A stretch of DNA of 64,000 nt from Candidatus Anammoximicrobium sp. (lineage in GTDB: Bacteria > Planctomycetota > Planctomycetia > Pirellulales > Pirellulaceae): NCBI GenBank assembly GCA_012515235.1, contig JAAYYU010000255.1, forward strand, positions 1 through 64,000, read 5' to 3'. Both the position numbers and the translations under genes were made by a program. Shown here one piece after another: positions 42,866-51,703 of the stretch (its first letter is position 1; every line of letters begins with the position of its first letter). The notes beneath the pieces were generated by a model, which searched no databases, had not been told where the DNA came from, and saw only the letters and a program-made list of their open reading frames with translations.

Positions 42866-42950
42866 CGATGCGTGCCTTGGGGACGCACGCAACAAACCGA
42901 GGTCCTCCAGGGTTATCAACCGCAGCCATTGCAATTCCCAGGCAAGCTCC

Positions 42951-45836
42951 ATGATCTCCACATTCTCCCCGCCGCGGCCAGCCGGCACCGGTGCCAAACA
43001 GTCGCTTCGCAGAAAAAGGCACCGCTTGCCGGTCCGTGGCTGGCTGACGGCACTGGCGGTATTGCTCCTGACTGGCGTCGCAGGGGCCGAACCTTGCACG
43101 CTATACAAACCCCGGCACATCGCCACGGCCAAGGCCAACCTCGAGCGTTACGCCTGGGCCCAGGGGGTGCTCAAGAGCTACCGCAGCAGCCTGGACTTCT
43201 CGCTGAAACTGGACCGCGAGTACTTCCGCCGGATCGTCCCGGACCTCACCCCCGGAAGCACCTACGGCCAGGTCTGCCCGGCCTGTGTCAACCAAAAGTG
43301 TTCGATGGGCGAGACTGGCGTGTGGCAGTGGAACATCCGCCAGCCCGACCAGTTGCGGTGCAAGTACTGCAAGACCGTGTACCCGAACGAGAAGTACCCC
43401 GAGACGGGACGCTTGGACTGTCCGCGGATGGGCCAGAGCTTTACCTATTATATCAACCCGGAGCAGCAGGCGCATCCCGACGAGGACTTGGGCAACCACG
43501 CGTACCTCTGGGCCGGCCGCCCGATTCAAGTGAGTTTTTCGGGCGTGATCCGAGCCCAGAAGCTGTCGTGGACTCTGCAGTTGCCGTTACGGCTGGCCAA
43601 GCTGTATGCGCTGACCGGCGAAACGCCTTACGCCGAACGGACGGCCTGGATTCTCGAACGGCTGGCCGAGGTCTATCCCAAGTACTTGTATCACAGCTAC
43701 GGCGGCTGCTTCGCCGACCTGGAGCCGGCCGAGGTCGCGCGGGAGATGGGGCGCCATCCGCGGGCCGGCCATTTTCCGCCGGGCGTGATCTGCCATCCGG
43801 CCGAACGGATGCGAGTGCGGTTCAAAGACGGCGGGGGCGCCCTGGACGCCGGCTTCTGGGGCGCAGGCCGCTTGACCACCGGCGCGGGCGGCGAGGGCGA
43901 CGCGCTGCTGTCAATCACCGTCGCCTACGACCTGACCCGCGACGCCAAGGATCCCGACGGCCGGCCGATCTACTCTGCCGACATGGCCCGGCGAATCACC
44001 GAGGACCTGATCCTGGCCGGCTGCGCCGACATGGAGAACTACAACGACATCAACAACAAGTGCGCTCCGGGACGAGCGCTGAGCGGCGCGGTCGGAATCC
44101 TGTTCGGTCAGCCGGAGCGCGTGCGGCGGGCCAGGGAGGGCATCGAGTTGCTGCTGGAACAGTGCTTCCACTTCGACGGCTTCTGCAAGGAATCCCCCAG
44201 CTATTCCAGCATGCACCTGAGCAACATGGGCGACATTCCGGATCTGCTGTCGGGCTATTCCGACCCGCCCGGCTACACTCCGCCCGTCGGCGAGCGCTTG
44301 CAGGACTTCGATGCCTATCAGCATCTGCCCCGCTACCGCCTGGCCCTCCAGAGCATGGCCCAGATGCTGCGGCCTGACCGGAAGATGCCCGTCCTCGGCG
44401 ACACCCACAGCGGCAGCGGCCTGAGCGCCCAGTATGTCGAGATCCTGGCCGACCATTACGGATCGCGTTACGCCAAGCTGCTGGAGACAGTGCTCGGCGG
44501 GCCGCTGGACCAGAAAGGCAGCGAGTACGCGCTCTGGCACCGCGACCCGGAACTGAAAGCCCCGACCGGCGAGGGCGACCTGGATCTGCGGACGGAGTAC
44601 TTCCCCGGCTGGCAAGTGGGCGTGCTGCGGAGCGGCAACGACGCCAGCCAAACCGCCTTTTACTTCAACGGCTACTGCGCGCACGGACACCGGCACGAGG
44701 ACACGCTGGGCGTGATCTACCACGCCTATAACCAGGAGTTGGCTTCCGACCGCGGCTATATCTGGGACGATCCGCGGAACGCGTGGACCAGGAGCACCCT
44801 GGCACACAACCTGGTCACCGTCGATGGCAAAAGCCAGAACGCCAGGCAGCGGCGTTCGCGGCTGGAGTTGTTCGGAATTTCGCCGGGCGTCGAAGTAATC
44901 CAGGCCTCGGCGGACGCTTATGCCGAATGCTCCGAATACCGTCGCACCTGTGCCTTGGTCCGCCTGCCGCAGGGTGGCAACTATGTCGTCGACCTGTTCC
45001 GCGTCCGGGGCGGCCGAATGCACCAGTACGGCCTGAACGGCAACGGCCGGTTCGTCGGGCTGGAAGGTTTAGAGCCGAAGGCGATCGACGAAGAAATCCG
45101 CTGGCTGGCGAATCTCCGCGCGGTGCCGAAGCCGCCCCAGGTCTGTAGCGCCGTGTGGGATTGCGACGGGACCCGACTGCAGGCGTGGCTGCTCGGACCA
45201 CTGGACCGGCTCGTGGTGGCCGACGCACCGGGCTGGCGCAGTTTTCGGGGCGATCAACTGAACGCGCCGCCGATCACGCAAATCCTCGCCGAACGCCAGG
45301 GCACGCAGGACTTGCAGAGTCTGTATGCCGCCGTGCTGAGTCCGTTCCAGGGGGACGCTTCGCCGATCCGTGCCGTGCGACTGGTGCCCGCGGAGCCGCA
45401 GACCGATCAAGCCGTGGCGGTCGCCGTCGAGCGTGACGGCGGCACCGATTATGTGCTGTCCTCCCTGGACGACCAGCCGCACCGCTTCGGTCCGCTCCGC
45501 CTGACCGGCCGGTTCGGCCTGGCCACCCTGGACAGCTCGGGGCAACTGGTTCGAGGTTACCTGTTGGAAGGCGTCGAACTGAGCGCCGGCAGCCGGAAAC
45601 TGACCGCGCCCGCCGCCCGACTCACGAGGAAGATCACCAAGGTGGACGAGCGACAGATCGAACTCGACTCGCCGTTGCCCGCCGAAGCAACCCGGCCGGG
45701 GCGGTATCTCCTGAGCGGCGAAACGGGATTTGAAATCGAGCAGGTCGAGGGCAACCGGCTTACGCTCCGCAGCTATCCATTCGTGGGCGGCCAGGAACTG
45801 ATGCTGCCTGCGGAGGTGTGTTGGGACAGGCCCTGA
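42951..45836 (+). CDS. Exported heparinase II/III-like polysaccharide lyase
   Basis: A 961-aa protein from ATG 42951, with AGG about 9 bases upstream; the track's earlier start overlaps the preceding gene. A signal helix WLTALAVLLLTGVAGA (31-46) follows a long basic leader. Two cysteine pairs, CPACVNQKC (109-117) and CKYC (137-140), suggest a zinc-ribbon insert. An alpha/alpha-toroid domain (about 200-560) holds ENYNDINNKC at the expected active-site helix. The heparinase II/III beta-sandwich is marked by CAHGHRHEDTLGVIYHAYNQELASDRGYI. Such lyases cleave uronic-acid-containing glycans by beta-elimination. The substrate could be a sulphated or algal polysaccharide; no sulphatase is adjacent to support a choice. 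Confidence 0.8.
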   Translation: MISTFSPPRPAGTGAKQSLRRKRHRLPVRGWLTALAVLLLTGVAGAEPCTLYKPRHIATAKANLERYAWAQGVLKSYRSSLDFSLKLDREYFRRIVPDLTPGSTYGQVCPACVNQKCSMGETGVWQWNIRQPDQLRCKYCKTVYPNEKYPETGRLDCPRMGQSFTYYINPEQQAHPDEDLGNHAYLWAGRPIQVSFSGVIRAQKLSWTLQLPLRLAKLYALTGETPYAERTAWILERLAEVYPKYLYHSYGGCFADLEPAEVAREMGRHPRAGHFPPGVICHPAERMRVRFKDGGGALDAGFWGAGRLTTGAGGEGDALLSITVAYDLTRDAKDPDGRPIYSADMARRITEDLILAGCADMENYNDINNKCAPGRALSGAVGILFGQPERVRRAREGIELLLEQCFHFDGFCKESPSYSSMHLSNMGDIPDLLSGYSDPPGYTPPVGERLQDFDAYQHLPRYRLALQSMAQMLRPDRKMPVLGDTHSGSGLSAQYVEILADHYGSRYAKLLETVLGGPLDQKGSEYALWHRDPELKAPTGEGDLDLRTEYFPGWQVGVLRSGNDASQTAFYFNGYCAHGHRHEDTLGVIYHAYNQELASDRGYIWDDPRNAWTRSTLAHNLVTVDGKSQNARQRRSRLELFGISPGVEVIQASADAYAECSEYRRTCALVRLPQGGNYVVDLFRVRGGRMHQYGLNGNGRFVGLEGLEPKAIDEEIRWLANLRAVPKPPQVCSAVWDCDGTRLQAWLLGPLDRLVVADAPGWRSFRGDQLNAPPITQILAERQGTQDLQSLYAAVLSPFQGDASPIRAVRLVPAEPQTDQAVAVAVERDGGTDYVLSSLDDQPHRFGPLRLTGRFGLATLDSSGQLVRGYLLEGVELSAGSRKLTAPAARLTRKITKVDERQIELDSPLPAEATRPGRYLLSGETGFEIEQVEGNRLTLRSYPFVGGQELMLPAEVCWDRP

Positions 45837-45925
45837 CCGCGTCCGGCACGCACCAGGGGGCCGGCAGCCCGCGGCCTCGTCGTCTTGAAACCGGCAAAAT
45901 CGGCGGCGGCGGCCGGTCTCGCGGA

Positions 45926-46516
45926 CTACCGACCGGACTGCCGACCGCCAGCCTGAACAACGGGCGGCCACGGACGGGACACCCGGTACGCCCGCCGTTG
46001 CTGCTCGTCTGCCAGCAGAGGTTCGCTCGTGACGATCAACGAGTTGAAACGCAAGTGCGGCCCGAATTCAACTTGCCATTCCAGGCCGGTGAACTCGTAG
46101 AACAGGATCGACTCGTCTTCGTCACTGTCCCGCCAATAGTACGGTCCCAAGCTGTCGACAAAGCCCTTTTGATCCAAGGCGTGCAAATCGAGCCGGCAGC
46201 CTGCCCCCGCGAAAACCGGACCGCTGAATGGCCGAAACCGCGGCTCGGAGGGGTCCCGCAGCACAATCCGATAAGCAGTGATGCATCGAGTTGAAAGGCT
46301 GAAACTGACGGTCAAGCCCGCAGAAGAATAGACCAATTCGCCGGAGCGATGAGTCCCCAGGTTTTCATCGGGTCCCAAAAGAGAAAGACGGTCCAACGGC
46401 TCGCCCAGACGGACGCCATGCAGCGTTGCCGCGTCCAGATCGAAGGCCAACGGCTGGCTCAGGCCAGCTTGCCAGGTCCGCGTCGGATTGCGGCGTCCCA
46501 AAAGGAACTCCAGCAT
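45926..46516 (-). CDS. Hypothetical protein
   Basis: A 196-aa protein; AAGGTGAAC precedes the ATG. There is no signal peptide or membrane helix. The composition is ordinary for a soluble globular protein, with many aromatic and acidic residues (YYWRDSDEDESILFYEF). I recognise no family. It lies between the heparinase-like gene (convergent, 90 bases) and an LmbE gene (divergent, 291 bases). Good codon use and a ribosome site argue for a real gene, but there is no functional clue. Confidence 0.6.
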   Translation of the reverse strand: MLEFLLGRRNPTRTWQAGLSQPLAFDLDAATLHGVRLGEPLDRLSLLGPDENLGTHRSGELVYSSAGLTVSFSLSTRCITAYRIVLRDPSEPRFRPFSGPVFAGAGCRLDLHALDQKGFVDSLGPYYWRDSDEDESILFYEFTGLEWQVEFGPHLRFNSLIVTSEPLLADEQQRRAYRVSRPWPPVVQAGGRQSGR

Positions 46517-46807
46517 CGTTCACCTTGCCTTTCGGTACTCGCCGGCCTACGCCACAGCGCGGCCACGCGCTCGCCTCCCGAATCCAGCCAGCCGGAACTC
46601 CCACACGCTCGTCGGCAAGACGGCCCGCCGCAGCCTCCAAGTATCCCAGGCCTCACGTCCGCGGGCAACCGGCCGGCGCGGGCCAGCGGACCAGGCCCAA
46701 CCGGGCGCGGGTCTTGAAAGACCTCCCGCGATGGCGCATGTTGATGGATCATCGGCGGTGTTCGAGACAACGTCCGGGCCGTTCCTTCATCCCCACAGGC
46801 ATCCACG

Positions 46808-47497
46808 ATGAACAAGACACTGCTGGCGATCGGCGCGCACTACGACGACTGCGTGTTCGGCATTCCGGGAATCCTCTTGCAAGCCTTGCGCCGGCACGAT
46901 CGCGTCGTGATCCTCAATCTGATCGGCGACTACAACCGCTGGGCGCCCGTGGCGGGCCGCGCTCAGGAACTGCGCGCGACGAGCATCCGGCTGGCGTTGG
47001 AACGCGGCATGGAGATGCGTTTTCTCGAATACGCTTCAATGCAATTCAGCGTGAACGCGGAGACCGCGCGTGCCGTGGCCGAGGTCGTGGCGGACGTCAA
47101 ACCGGACGTCGGACTGATGTTGTGGGACCACGATCGTCATCCCGACCACGAAACGGCAGCCGCCCTGAGCAAGCTGGCTCTGCGGCAACCGGGCATGATC
47201 CTCGGCCGCGACGGCGTCAAGGCGCCCCGCCATGTCTATGCGTACGACAACGGCCCCGGCCATACCATCGGCTTTGAGCCGAATACGTTCGTCGATGTCA
47301 CTAACGACTGGCTGGCGGCGATCGAATGGCTGGGACAGCTGATGGCGTTTGTGCGCCAACGTCCCTACAACCCGCAGTCGCCCGATGCGGCAGTGAACGT
47401 TAAGGAAACACTGGCCCGCTATCGAGGCCTGACCTGCGGCGTCAAGTACGCCGAAGCCGTCTGGGCTGCCGGTGCTTACCCACGTGAGATCCCGTGA
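46808..47497 (+). CDS. PIG-L/LmbE family deacetylase
   Basis: A 229-aa protein, the normal size for the family. The N-terminal zinc motif reads AHYDDC in place of AHPDDE. The His and both Asp residues that bind zinc and act as base are kept, but Pro becomes Tyr and Glu becomes Cys. The second motif, DHDRHPDHETAAAL, is standard. It has no export signal and so should act in the cytoplasm on an N-acetylglucosamine-type or similar substrate. It differs in length and motif from the LmbE protein at 2325, so they are not recent duplicates. Confidence 0.82.
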   Translation: MNKTLLAIGAHYDDCVFGIPGILLQALRRHDRVVILNLIGDYNRWAPVAGRAQELRATSIRLALERGMEMRFLEYASMQFSVNAETARAVAEVVADVKPDVGLMLWDHDRHPDHETAAALSKLALRQPGMILGRDGVKAPRHVYAYDNGPGHTIGFEPNTFVDVTNDWLAAIEWLGQLMAFVRQRPYNPQSPDAAVNVKETLARYRGLTCGVKYAEAVWAAGAYPREIP

Positions 47498-47678
47498 GCG
47501 TCGTTCGAGAAACAACGGCCCACTGTCTACTGCAGATCCTCCCATACAGCGTGATGGCCGCTTTGACGAGGGGCACGTTATTTCTTAAACGATGCCAATC
47601 GGGAGACCATCGCCAGCACACTACCGGCCGCAGCCGGCAATCCGGAACCTTGATCCGACAGCGTTCACACAGGGGCGA

Positions 47679-47707
47679 TTGATTTGTTTGCCGGGTGGCG
47701 TGACAAT
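47679..47707 (+). promoter_or_regulatory. Possible sigma-70 promoter for the lactonase gene
   Basis: TTGATT (47679-47684), a 17-base spacer and GACAAT (47702-47707), 47 bases before the ATG at 47755. Confidence 0.45.
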
Positions 47708-47754
47708 AAGCGCGTCCGTGATCAACTGAACCGTTTCCCCCGGAGGCGAATGCC

Positions 47755-48927
47755 ATGAAGCGTCTTCCTCAAGGAACCTTGAGCGTGCTCTGCCTGTCAC
47801 TCGTCGCGGCACTGGCCGCTGCGGCAGACCAGGAGCAGGCCGGCTCCGACTGCTTGCGGATTTACGTGGGCACGTACACTTCGGGGGCCAGCCAAGGGAT
47901 CTATCTGGGCCGGCTCGATTTGGCCGACGGCGGCCTGCGTTTGGACGGCGTGGCGGCGGAAACAAAGAATCCGTCGTTTCTCGCCTTGCACCCCAATCGC
48001 CGGTTTCTGTACGCCGTGGGTGAGATCTCGGACTTTGCGGGGAAACGCACCGGCGCTGTCAACGCCTTTCGCATCGAACCGGCGACCGGCCGTTTGGAAC
48101 CGCTGAATCAACAGTCCTCCGGCGGGCCCGGACCGTGCCATGTGGCCGTCGACCACAGCGGTCGCAACGTTCTGGTCGCGAACTACGGAGGCGGCAGCGC
48201 TGCGGTCCTGCCGATCCGCAAGAACGGAACATTGGGCTCCGCGACGGCGTTCGTACAGCACCAGGGGGCGAGCGTGAATCCGCGGCGTCAGCAAGGTCCG
48301 CACGCCCACTCGATCAATCTGGACCCCGCGAATCGGTTCGCTTTTGTCGCTGATCTCGGCTTGGACAAGGTCCTGATCTACCGCTTCGACGCCGCGGCGG
48401 GCAAGTTGACACCGAATGATCCGCCGTGGGCGTCCGTCGTTCCGGGGGCCGGGCCGCGCCACTTCGCCTTTCACCCCACGGGCAAGTTCGCGTATGTGAT
48501 CAACGAACTGGGCTCCAGCTTGACCGCTTTTCGCTACGACGCAGCGCGAGGAGCCTTGGAAGAAGTGCAAACCGTATCGAGCTTGCCTGCCGGACCCGTG
48601 GAGGGCAACTCAACGGCGGAAGTCCAAGTGCATCCGTCCGGCAAGTTCCTGTACGGCTCCAATCGCGGACACGACAGCATCGCCGTCTTTGCCGCCGACG
48701 CCGTTACCGGCCAATTGAAACTGGTGGAACACGAATCGACGCAGGGCAAGACGCCTCGCAATTTCGGCGTGGACCCGACCGGCCGCTTCCTGCTGGCCTG
48801 CAACCAAGCTTCCGACACGATCGTCGGCTTTCGGATCGATCAGGAAACCGGGGCCTTGACGCCGACGGGCCAGAAGTTGGACGTACCGTCGCCGGTCTGC
48901 GTCAAGTTCATTGCGTTGAATCCCTGA
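47755..48927 (+). CDS. Exported 7-bladed beta-propeller lactonase (6-phosphogluconolactonase-like)
   Basis: A 390-aa protein; GGAGGCGAATGCC precedes the ATG. MKRLPQGTLSVLCLSLVAALAAAA is a Sec signal peptide. The rest is a lactonase propeller (YVGTYTSGASQGIY, FLALHPNRRFLYAVGE, GPHAHSINLDPANRFAFVADLG, HPSGKFLYGSNRGHDSIAVF). This is the YbhE-type fold that opens 6-phosphogluconolactone in the pentose-phosphate pathway. The signal peptide puts this protein outside the cytoplasm, so a phosphorylated cytosolic lactone is unlikely to be its substrate. A sugar lactone made by the exported oxidoreductases is a plausible alternative. Stand-alone gene with its own promoter match. Confidence 0.85.
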   Translation: MKRLPQGTLSVLCLSLVAALAAAADQEQAGSDCLRIYVGTYTSGASQGIYLGRLDLADGGLRLDGVAAETKNPSFLALHPNRRFLYAVGEISDFAGKRTGAVNAFRIEPATGRLEPLNQQSSGGPGPCHVAVDHSGRNVLVANYGGGSAAVLPIRKNGTLGSATAFVQHQGASVNPRRQQGPHAHSINLDPANRFAFVADLGLDKVLIYRFDAAAGKLTPNDPPWASVVPGAGPRHFAFHPTGKFAYVINELGSSLTAFRYDAARGALEEVQTVSSLPAGPVEGNSTAEVQVHPSGKFLYGSNRGHDSIAVFAADAVTGQLKLVEHESTQGKTPRNFGVDPTGRFLLACNQASDTIVGFRIDQETGALTPTGQKLDVPSPVCVKFIALNP

Positions 48928-49017
48928 CGCAGGCAACGTTGTGAGACCCCAAACCGTTCACTTGGATGTCCGTAGTCTGGAGATCGCCGAATCTCGCAGG
49001 CGGCAGGAGGGCCCACC

Positions 49018-49905
49018 GTGGCGCACGCAACGCCCGTCAGTCCCGCGTCCGTTCGCGGAAGTCAACCCGAACTGGGGCTGAGCCGCTTGACGGAACAAGG
49101 CAGATACTGGGCCGTGTGCCTGCTGCTTGGCCTGGGACTCTGGCTCCTGGCCCGGCGATTGGGAGGCGCGCTTGCCCAACCCTTGGACTCGACCGGGGCC
49201 GTCGCGGCCGCGATCGTGCTGATCCTGTTGGCCGCCGCAGCGCGATGGCCCGCAGGCAAGGCGAGACGATCCGCATCGCCTCCGGCCCGTGCGGAGCGCG
49301 TTGTCCGCTGGCTGACAACGGCAGGCATTTTCGTTTGCGGCGCAGCCCTGTCGCCGCCCAACTCGCCGCCAGGCCCGCTGGCCTTGTTTTGGGGCATCCT
49401 GCTGACCGCTGAAGCGGCGTCGTTTGCCGCCCGAAGATTCCACGGCCGGCGACTCCCTGTCGGTTTCGACATTGCGGGGAACGTCGAGGCGAACTCAATC
49501 AGCGACAAGAGTGCCGGGAACGCAGCGGCTTGGCCGCCGCCGGCGTTGAGCGAGTCCATGGGGGAGGAAGAGGAAGGCGAACTTCTTCCTCCCGGCGTTT
49601 CGCAGCGGATCTCGCGATCCCAGGATGAGGCCGACGGCGAGATCATCTCCGGATTGGTGCGGTGCTCGTTCGAGCCCCACGAAAGGCAACGCGATATCCA
49701 TCTTGCCTTCTGCCCCCCGCTGAAGCAGATTCCGCAGTTCAGCGCCGAACAAGTCGAAGGCCCCCCGGCAAGAATTCGCCCGTCTCTGGTAGAAACGTTC
49801 GGCGTCGGGCTGGAAGTCAAGTTGGCCGCGCTCAGCAGCGAACCAGCGAGCGTCCAGATTCAGTTCTTCGCGTGCGAGGAGCCAATCGGGGAAGAGGCCG
49901 GCTGA
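49018..49905 (+). CDS. Hypothetical membrane protein
   Basis: A 295-aa protein read from GTG with GCAGGAGGG about 7 bases upstream. Four hydrophobic helices (about 29-52, 59-77, 94-112, 118-138) are followed by a ~150-residue soluble tail rich in acidic residues (GEEEEGELLPPG). The tail includes a beta-rich stretch, GLVRCSFEPHERQRDIHLAFCPP. I recognise no known family. Similar architecture is common among planctomycete conserved hypotheticals. The 3' end overlaps the small antisense ORF at 49832-50116. Confidence 0.6.
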   Translation: MAHATPVSPASVRGSQPELGLSRLTEQGRYWAVCLLLGLGLWLLARRLGGALAQPLDSTGAVAAAIVLILLAAAARWPAGKARRSASPPARAERVVRWLTTAGIFVCGAALSPPNSPPGPLALFWGILLTAEAASFAARRFHGRRLPVGFDIAGNVEANSISDKSAGNAAAWPPPALSESMGEEEEGELLPPGVSQRISRSQDEADGEIISGLVRCSFEPHERQRDIHLAFCPPLKQIPQFSAEQVEGPPARIRPSLVETFGVGLEVKLAALSSEPASVQIQFFACEEPIGEEAG

Positions 49906-50116
49906 TCGCTACCGATGGCCGGTCGGGGGTCACCTTCACCTCCATCTGACTCCGGCAGTGCTCGCGCGAAGCAAGCGATTCCGCAGCCACCTCCGCCCTG
50001 CCCGAAGACTCCAGCAACATCGCCTTCTGAAAAAGCTGCGCGATGTAAGGATCGGCCCACGGCAACAAGTCGATTTCGGGTCTCTGAGAGACGCGGCAAG
50101 CGGTCGATTCGATCAT
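49832..50116 (-). CDS. Possible small hypothetical protein
   Basis: A 94-aa ORF if read from the ATG at 50116, which has CGGAG about 7 bases upstream; the track start at 50269 is longer and has no site. The first 50 residues (MIESTACRV ... LLPWADPYIAQLFQKAMLLES) have a plausible amphipathic composition. The last 25 overlap the membrane-protein gene antisense and look random. No family is recognised. It may be a real short gene or chance. Confidence 0.4.
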   Translation of the reverse strand: MIESTACRVSQRPEIDLLPWADPYIAQLFQKAMLLESSGRAEVAAESLASREHCRSQMEVKVTPDRPSVAISRPLPRLAPRTRRTESGRSLVRC

Positions 50117-50362
50117 GGCCAACTCCGTTTCGGCGTGGTGAAGTTCGCAGGAGGAGAAGTTCGCGTTCCTTCCGACAACACAAATCAAGTAATGCAACTG
50201 GAATGCCAAACCATCCCACCATCGCCGCGCGGAGTGAAAAGAAGTTTCTAAGACGAAACGGCGATACATGTTACAATGATACGGCTGAAATGTTTATGGG
50301 CGTCTCGCAGCGTCCGCAAGGATGCAGAATTGAATTATTCGGGCGAGCAGACAGCCGGATTT
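50117..50362. other. A/T-richer spacer
   Basis: Around 50240-50300 the base composition falls well below the local GC level. TGTTACAAT (50269-50277) resembles an extended -10 on the plus strand, but no -35 and no downstream plus-strand gene can be assigned. Confidence 0.3.
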
Positions 50363-50980
50363 TCAAACCATGCGGAGAAGCCGAGGGCGGCGGATCTTCG
50401 TCCCGTAAACGCGACCGTGCCGCGCTAGCAAATCGGAGAAGCTGCCTTGCAGAAACTCATAGGCGGCCACCGGCGGAGCGGCGGAAAGATACTGGCGGGC
50501 CAGAGCTTCCATTTCCGCGTCGTACTCTTTTTGCGAATGCGTGTGAGCATAGCACCGACCGGGATGGCGGCGCAGATCGCCGTCAAACAAAGGGCTGATG
50601 TGCCACAGTTCGTGGAAAATGGTAACCAGCTTTTCGCGAAACCCCAGATCCATGAACCGGGGCAGGTAAAACGTCAGGATATACAGAATTTCGCGTCCCT
50701 GAGCATCGTAAAGCCTCTGAATGCCATAGGTGCGAGTCCGGCGGCGGCACGTCAACGCTCCGCCTGCAAAACGCATCGGCGTCAGCGAAGCATACATGCC
50801 GTGGCTGGTGCGTTTGCGGGCTTGCGCAAACGAGATGGCGACATGCGTTAGATCGATATGCGCCAACGGCGGAAGACGCACAATCGCATCCGCACAGAAC
50901 CGGCGCATCGAGTTCGTAAAGCTGAAGCCACGCACCGACGGGTTAGCAGGGGATCGCCCGGAAAACTCGCCACCGTGCAT
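50363..50980 (-). CDS. Putative zinc metallopeptidase-like protein (HExxH)
   Basis: A 205-aa protein read from the ATG at 50980, which has GGAG about 8 bases upstream; the longer track start lacks a site. TIFHELWHISPLF contains an HExxH zinc motif, followed by GRCYAHTHSQKEYDAEME, which could give the third ligand. No signal peptide or membrane helix is seen. It resembles short putative phage-type metallopeptidases in layout, but no firm family can be named. It lies 82 bases beyond the end of the rplQ gene on the same strand and could be read through from the ribosomal operon. Substrate unknown. Confidence 0.55.
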   Translation of the reverse strand: MHGGEFSGRSPANPSVRGFSFTNSMRRFCADAIVRLPPLAHIDLTHVAISFAQARKRTSHGMYASLTPMRFAGGALTCRRRTRTYGIQRLYDAQGREILYILTFYLPRFMDLGFREKLVTIFHELWHISPLFDGDLRRHPGRCYAHTHSQKEYDAEMEALARQYLSAAPPVAAYEFLQGSFSDLLARHGRVYGTKIRRPRLLRMV

Positions 50981-51062
50981 CCTCGATACTCCGACACGTG
51001 CTCCGTCGGTCAGGCACTCCGACTTTCGCGCCGCCGCTGTGCCGTCCACCTTGCGGCCAGCG

Positions 51063-51668
51063 TTACTGCTCGGCGGTTGCCTCAGCAGGCTCTGCCTCGG
51101 CCACTTCGAACGTCGGCTTCTCGCTCACCTGCTTCACGCGGTCGTGGACACCGACCAGTTCCAGGATCGCCCGCTCGCCCGCGTCGCCCAACCGGGGCTT
51201 CGCCAGACGCAAGATGCGGGTGTAACCGCCCTCGCGAGCCTCAAAGCGCGGAGCGACTTCTTCAAACAGAACCCGGACGGCCTGTTTGTCGCCGATCATC
51301 TGCAGAACCCGGCGCCGAGCCGTTACGGCGGGGGCCATCGCCTGGCACCAGGACTGCCACTGCGGCCCCGTACGCCAGCGTTTCCACTCCTCCGAATTCC
51401 GCTCCGCATCGGTCGCGTGCTGGCGTGCCTCCGCCTCGGCTTGCAACGATTGGCAGGCAATCGTAATGCATTTCTCCACCAGCGGCCTGACTTCGCGAGC
51501 TTTCTCCAGGGTGGTCACGATTCGCCCCTTGACCTTGGGCGCATTCTCCTCCAAGTCGGCATCGACCTCGCGTTCGGTCAGGAACAGGCTGCTGGCCAGA
51601 TTCTTGAGCATCGCCTGACGATGACTGGAAGTCCGGCCCAAATGTCGTCCACGTTTTCGGTGTCTCAT
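51063..51668 (-). CDS. rplQ: 50S ribosomal protein L17, extended form
   Basis: A 201-aa protein; typical bacterial L17 has about 120-130 residues. The N-terminus MRHRKRGRHLGRTSSHRQAMLKNLASSL and the later FEEVAPRFEAREGGYTRI match the family. An extra segment of roughly 45 residues (about 75-120, QAEAEARQHATDAE ... CQAMAPAV) lies between the two halves, and a short acidic tail ends the protein. L17 binds near the exit tunnel of the large subunit. It is the last gene of the alpha part of the ribosomal cluster, 35 bases after rpoA. Confidence 0.95.
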   Translation of the reverse strand: MRHRKRGRHLGRTSSHRQAMLKNLASSLFLTEREVDADLEENAPKVKGRIVTTLEKAREVRPLVEKCITIACQSLQAEAEARQHATDAERNSEEWKRWRTGPQWQSWCQAMAPAVTARRRVLQMIGDKQAVRVLFEEVAPRFEAREGGYTRILRLAKPRLGDAGERAILELVGVHDRVKQVSEKPTFEVAEAEPAEATAEQ

Positions 51669-51703
51669 GATCGCAAACTCTATCGGTTGCTAAGCGTTTT
51701 CCA

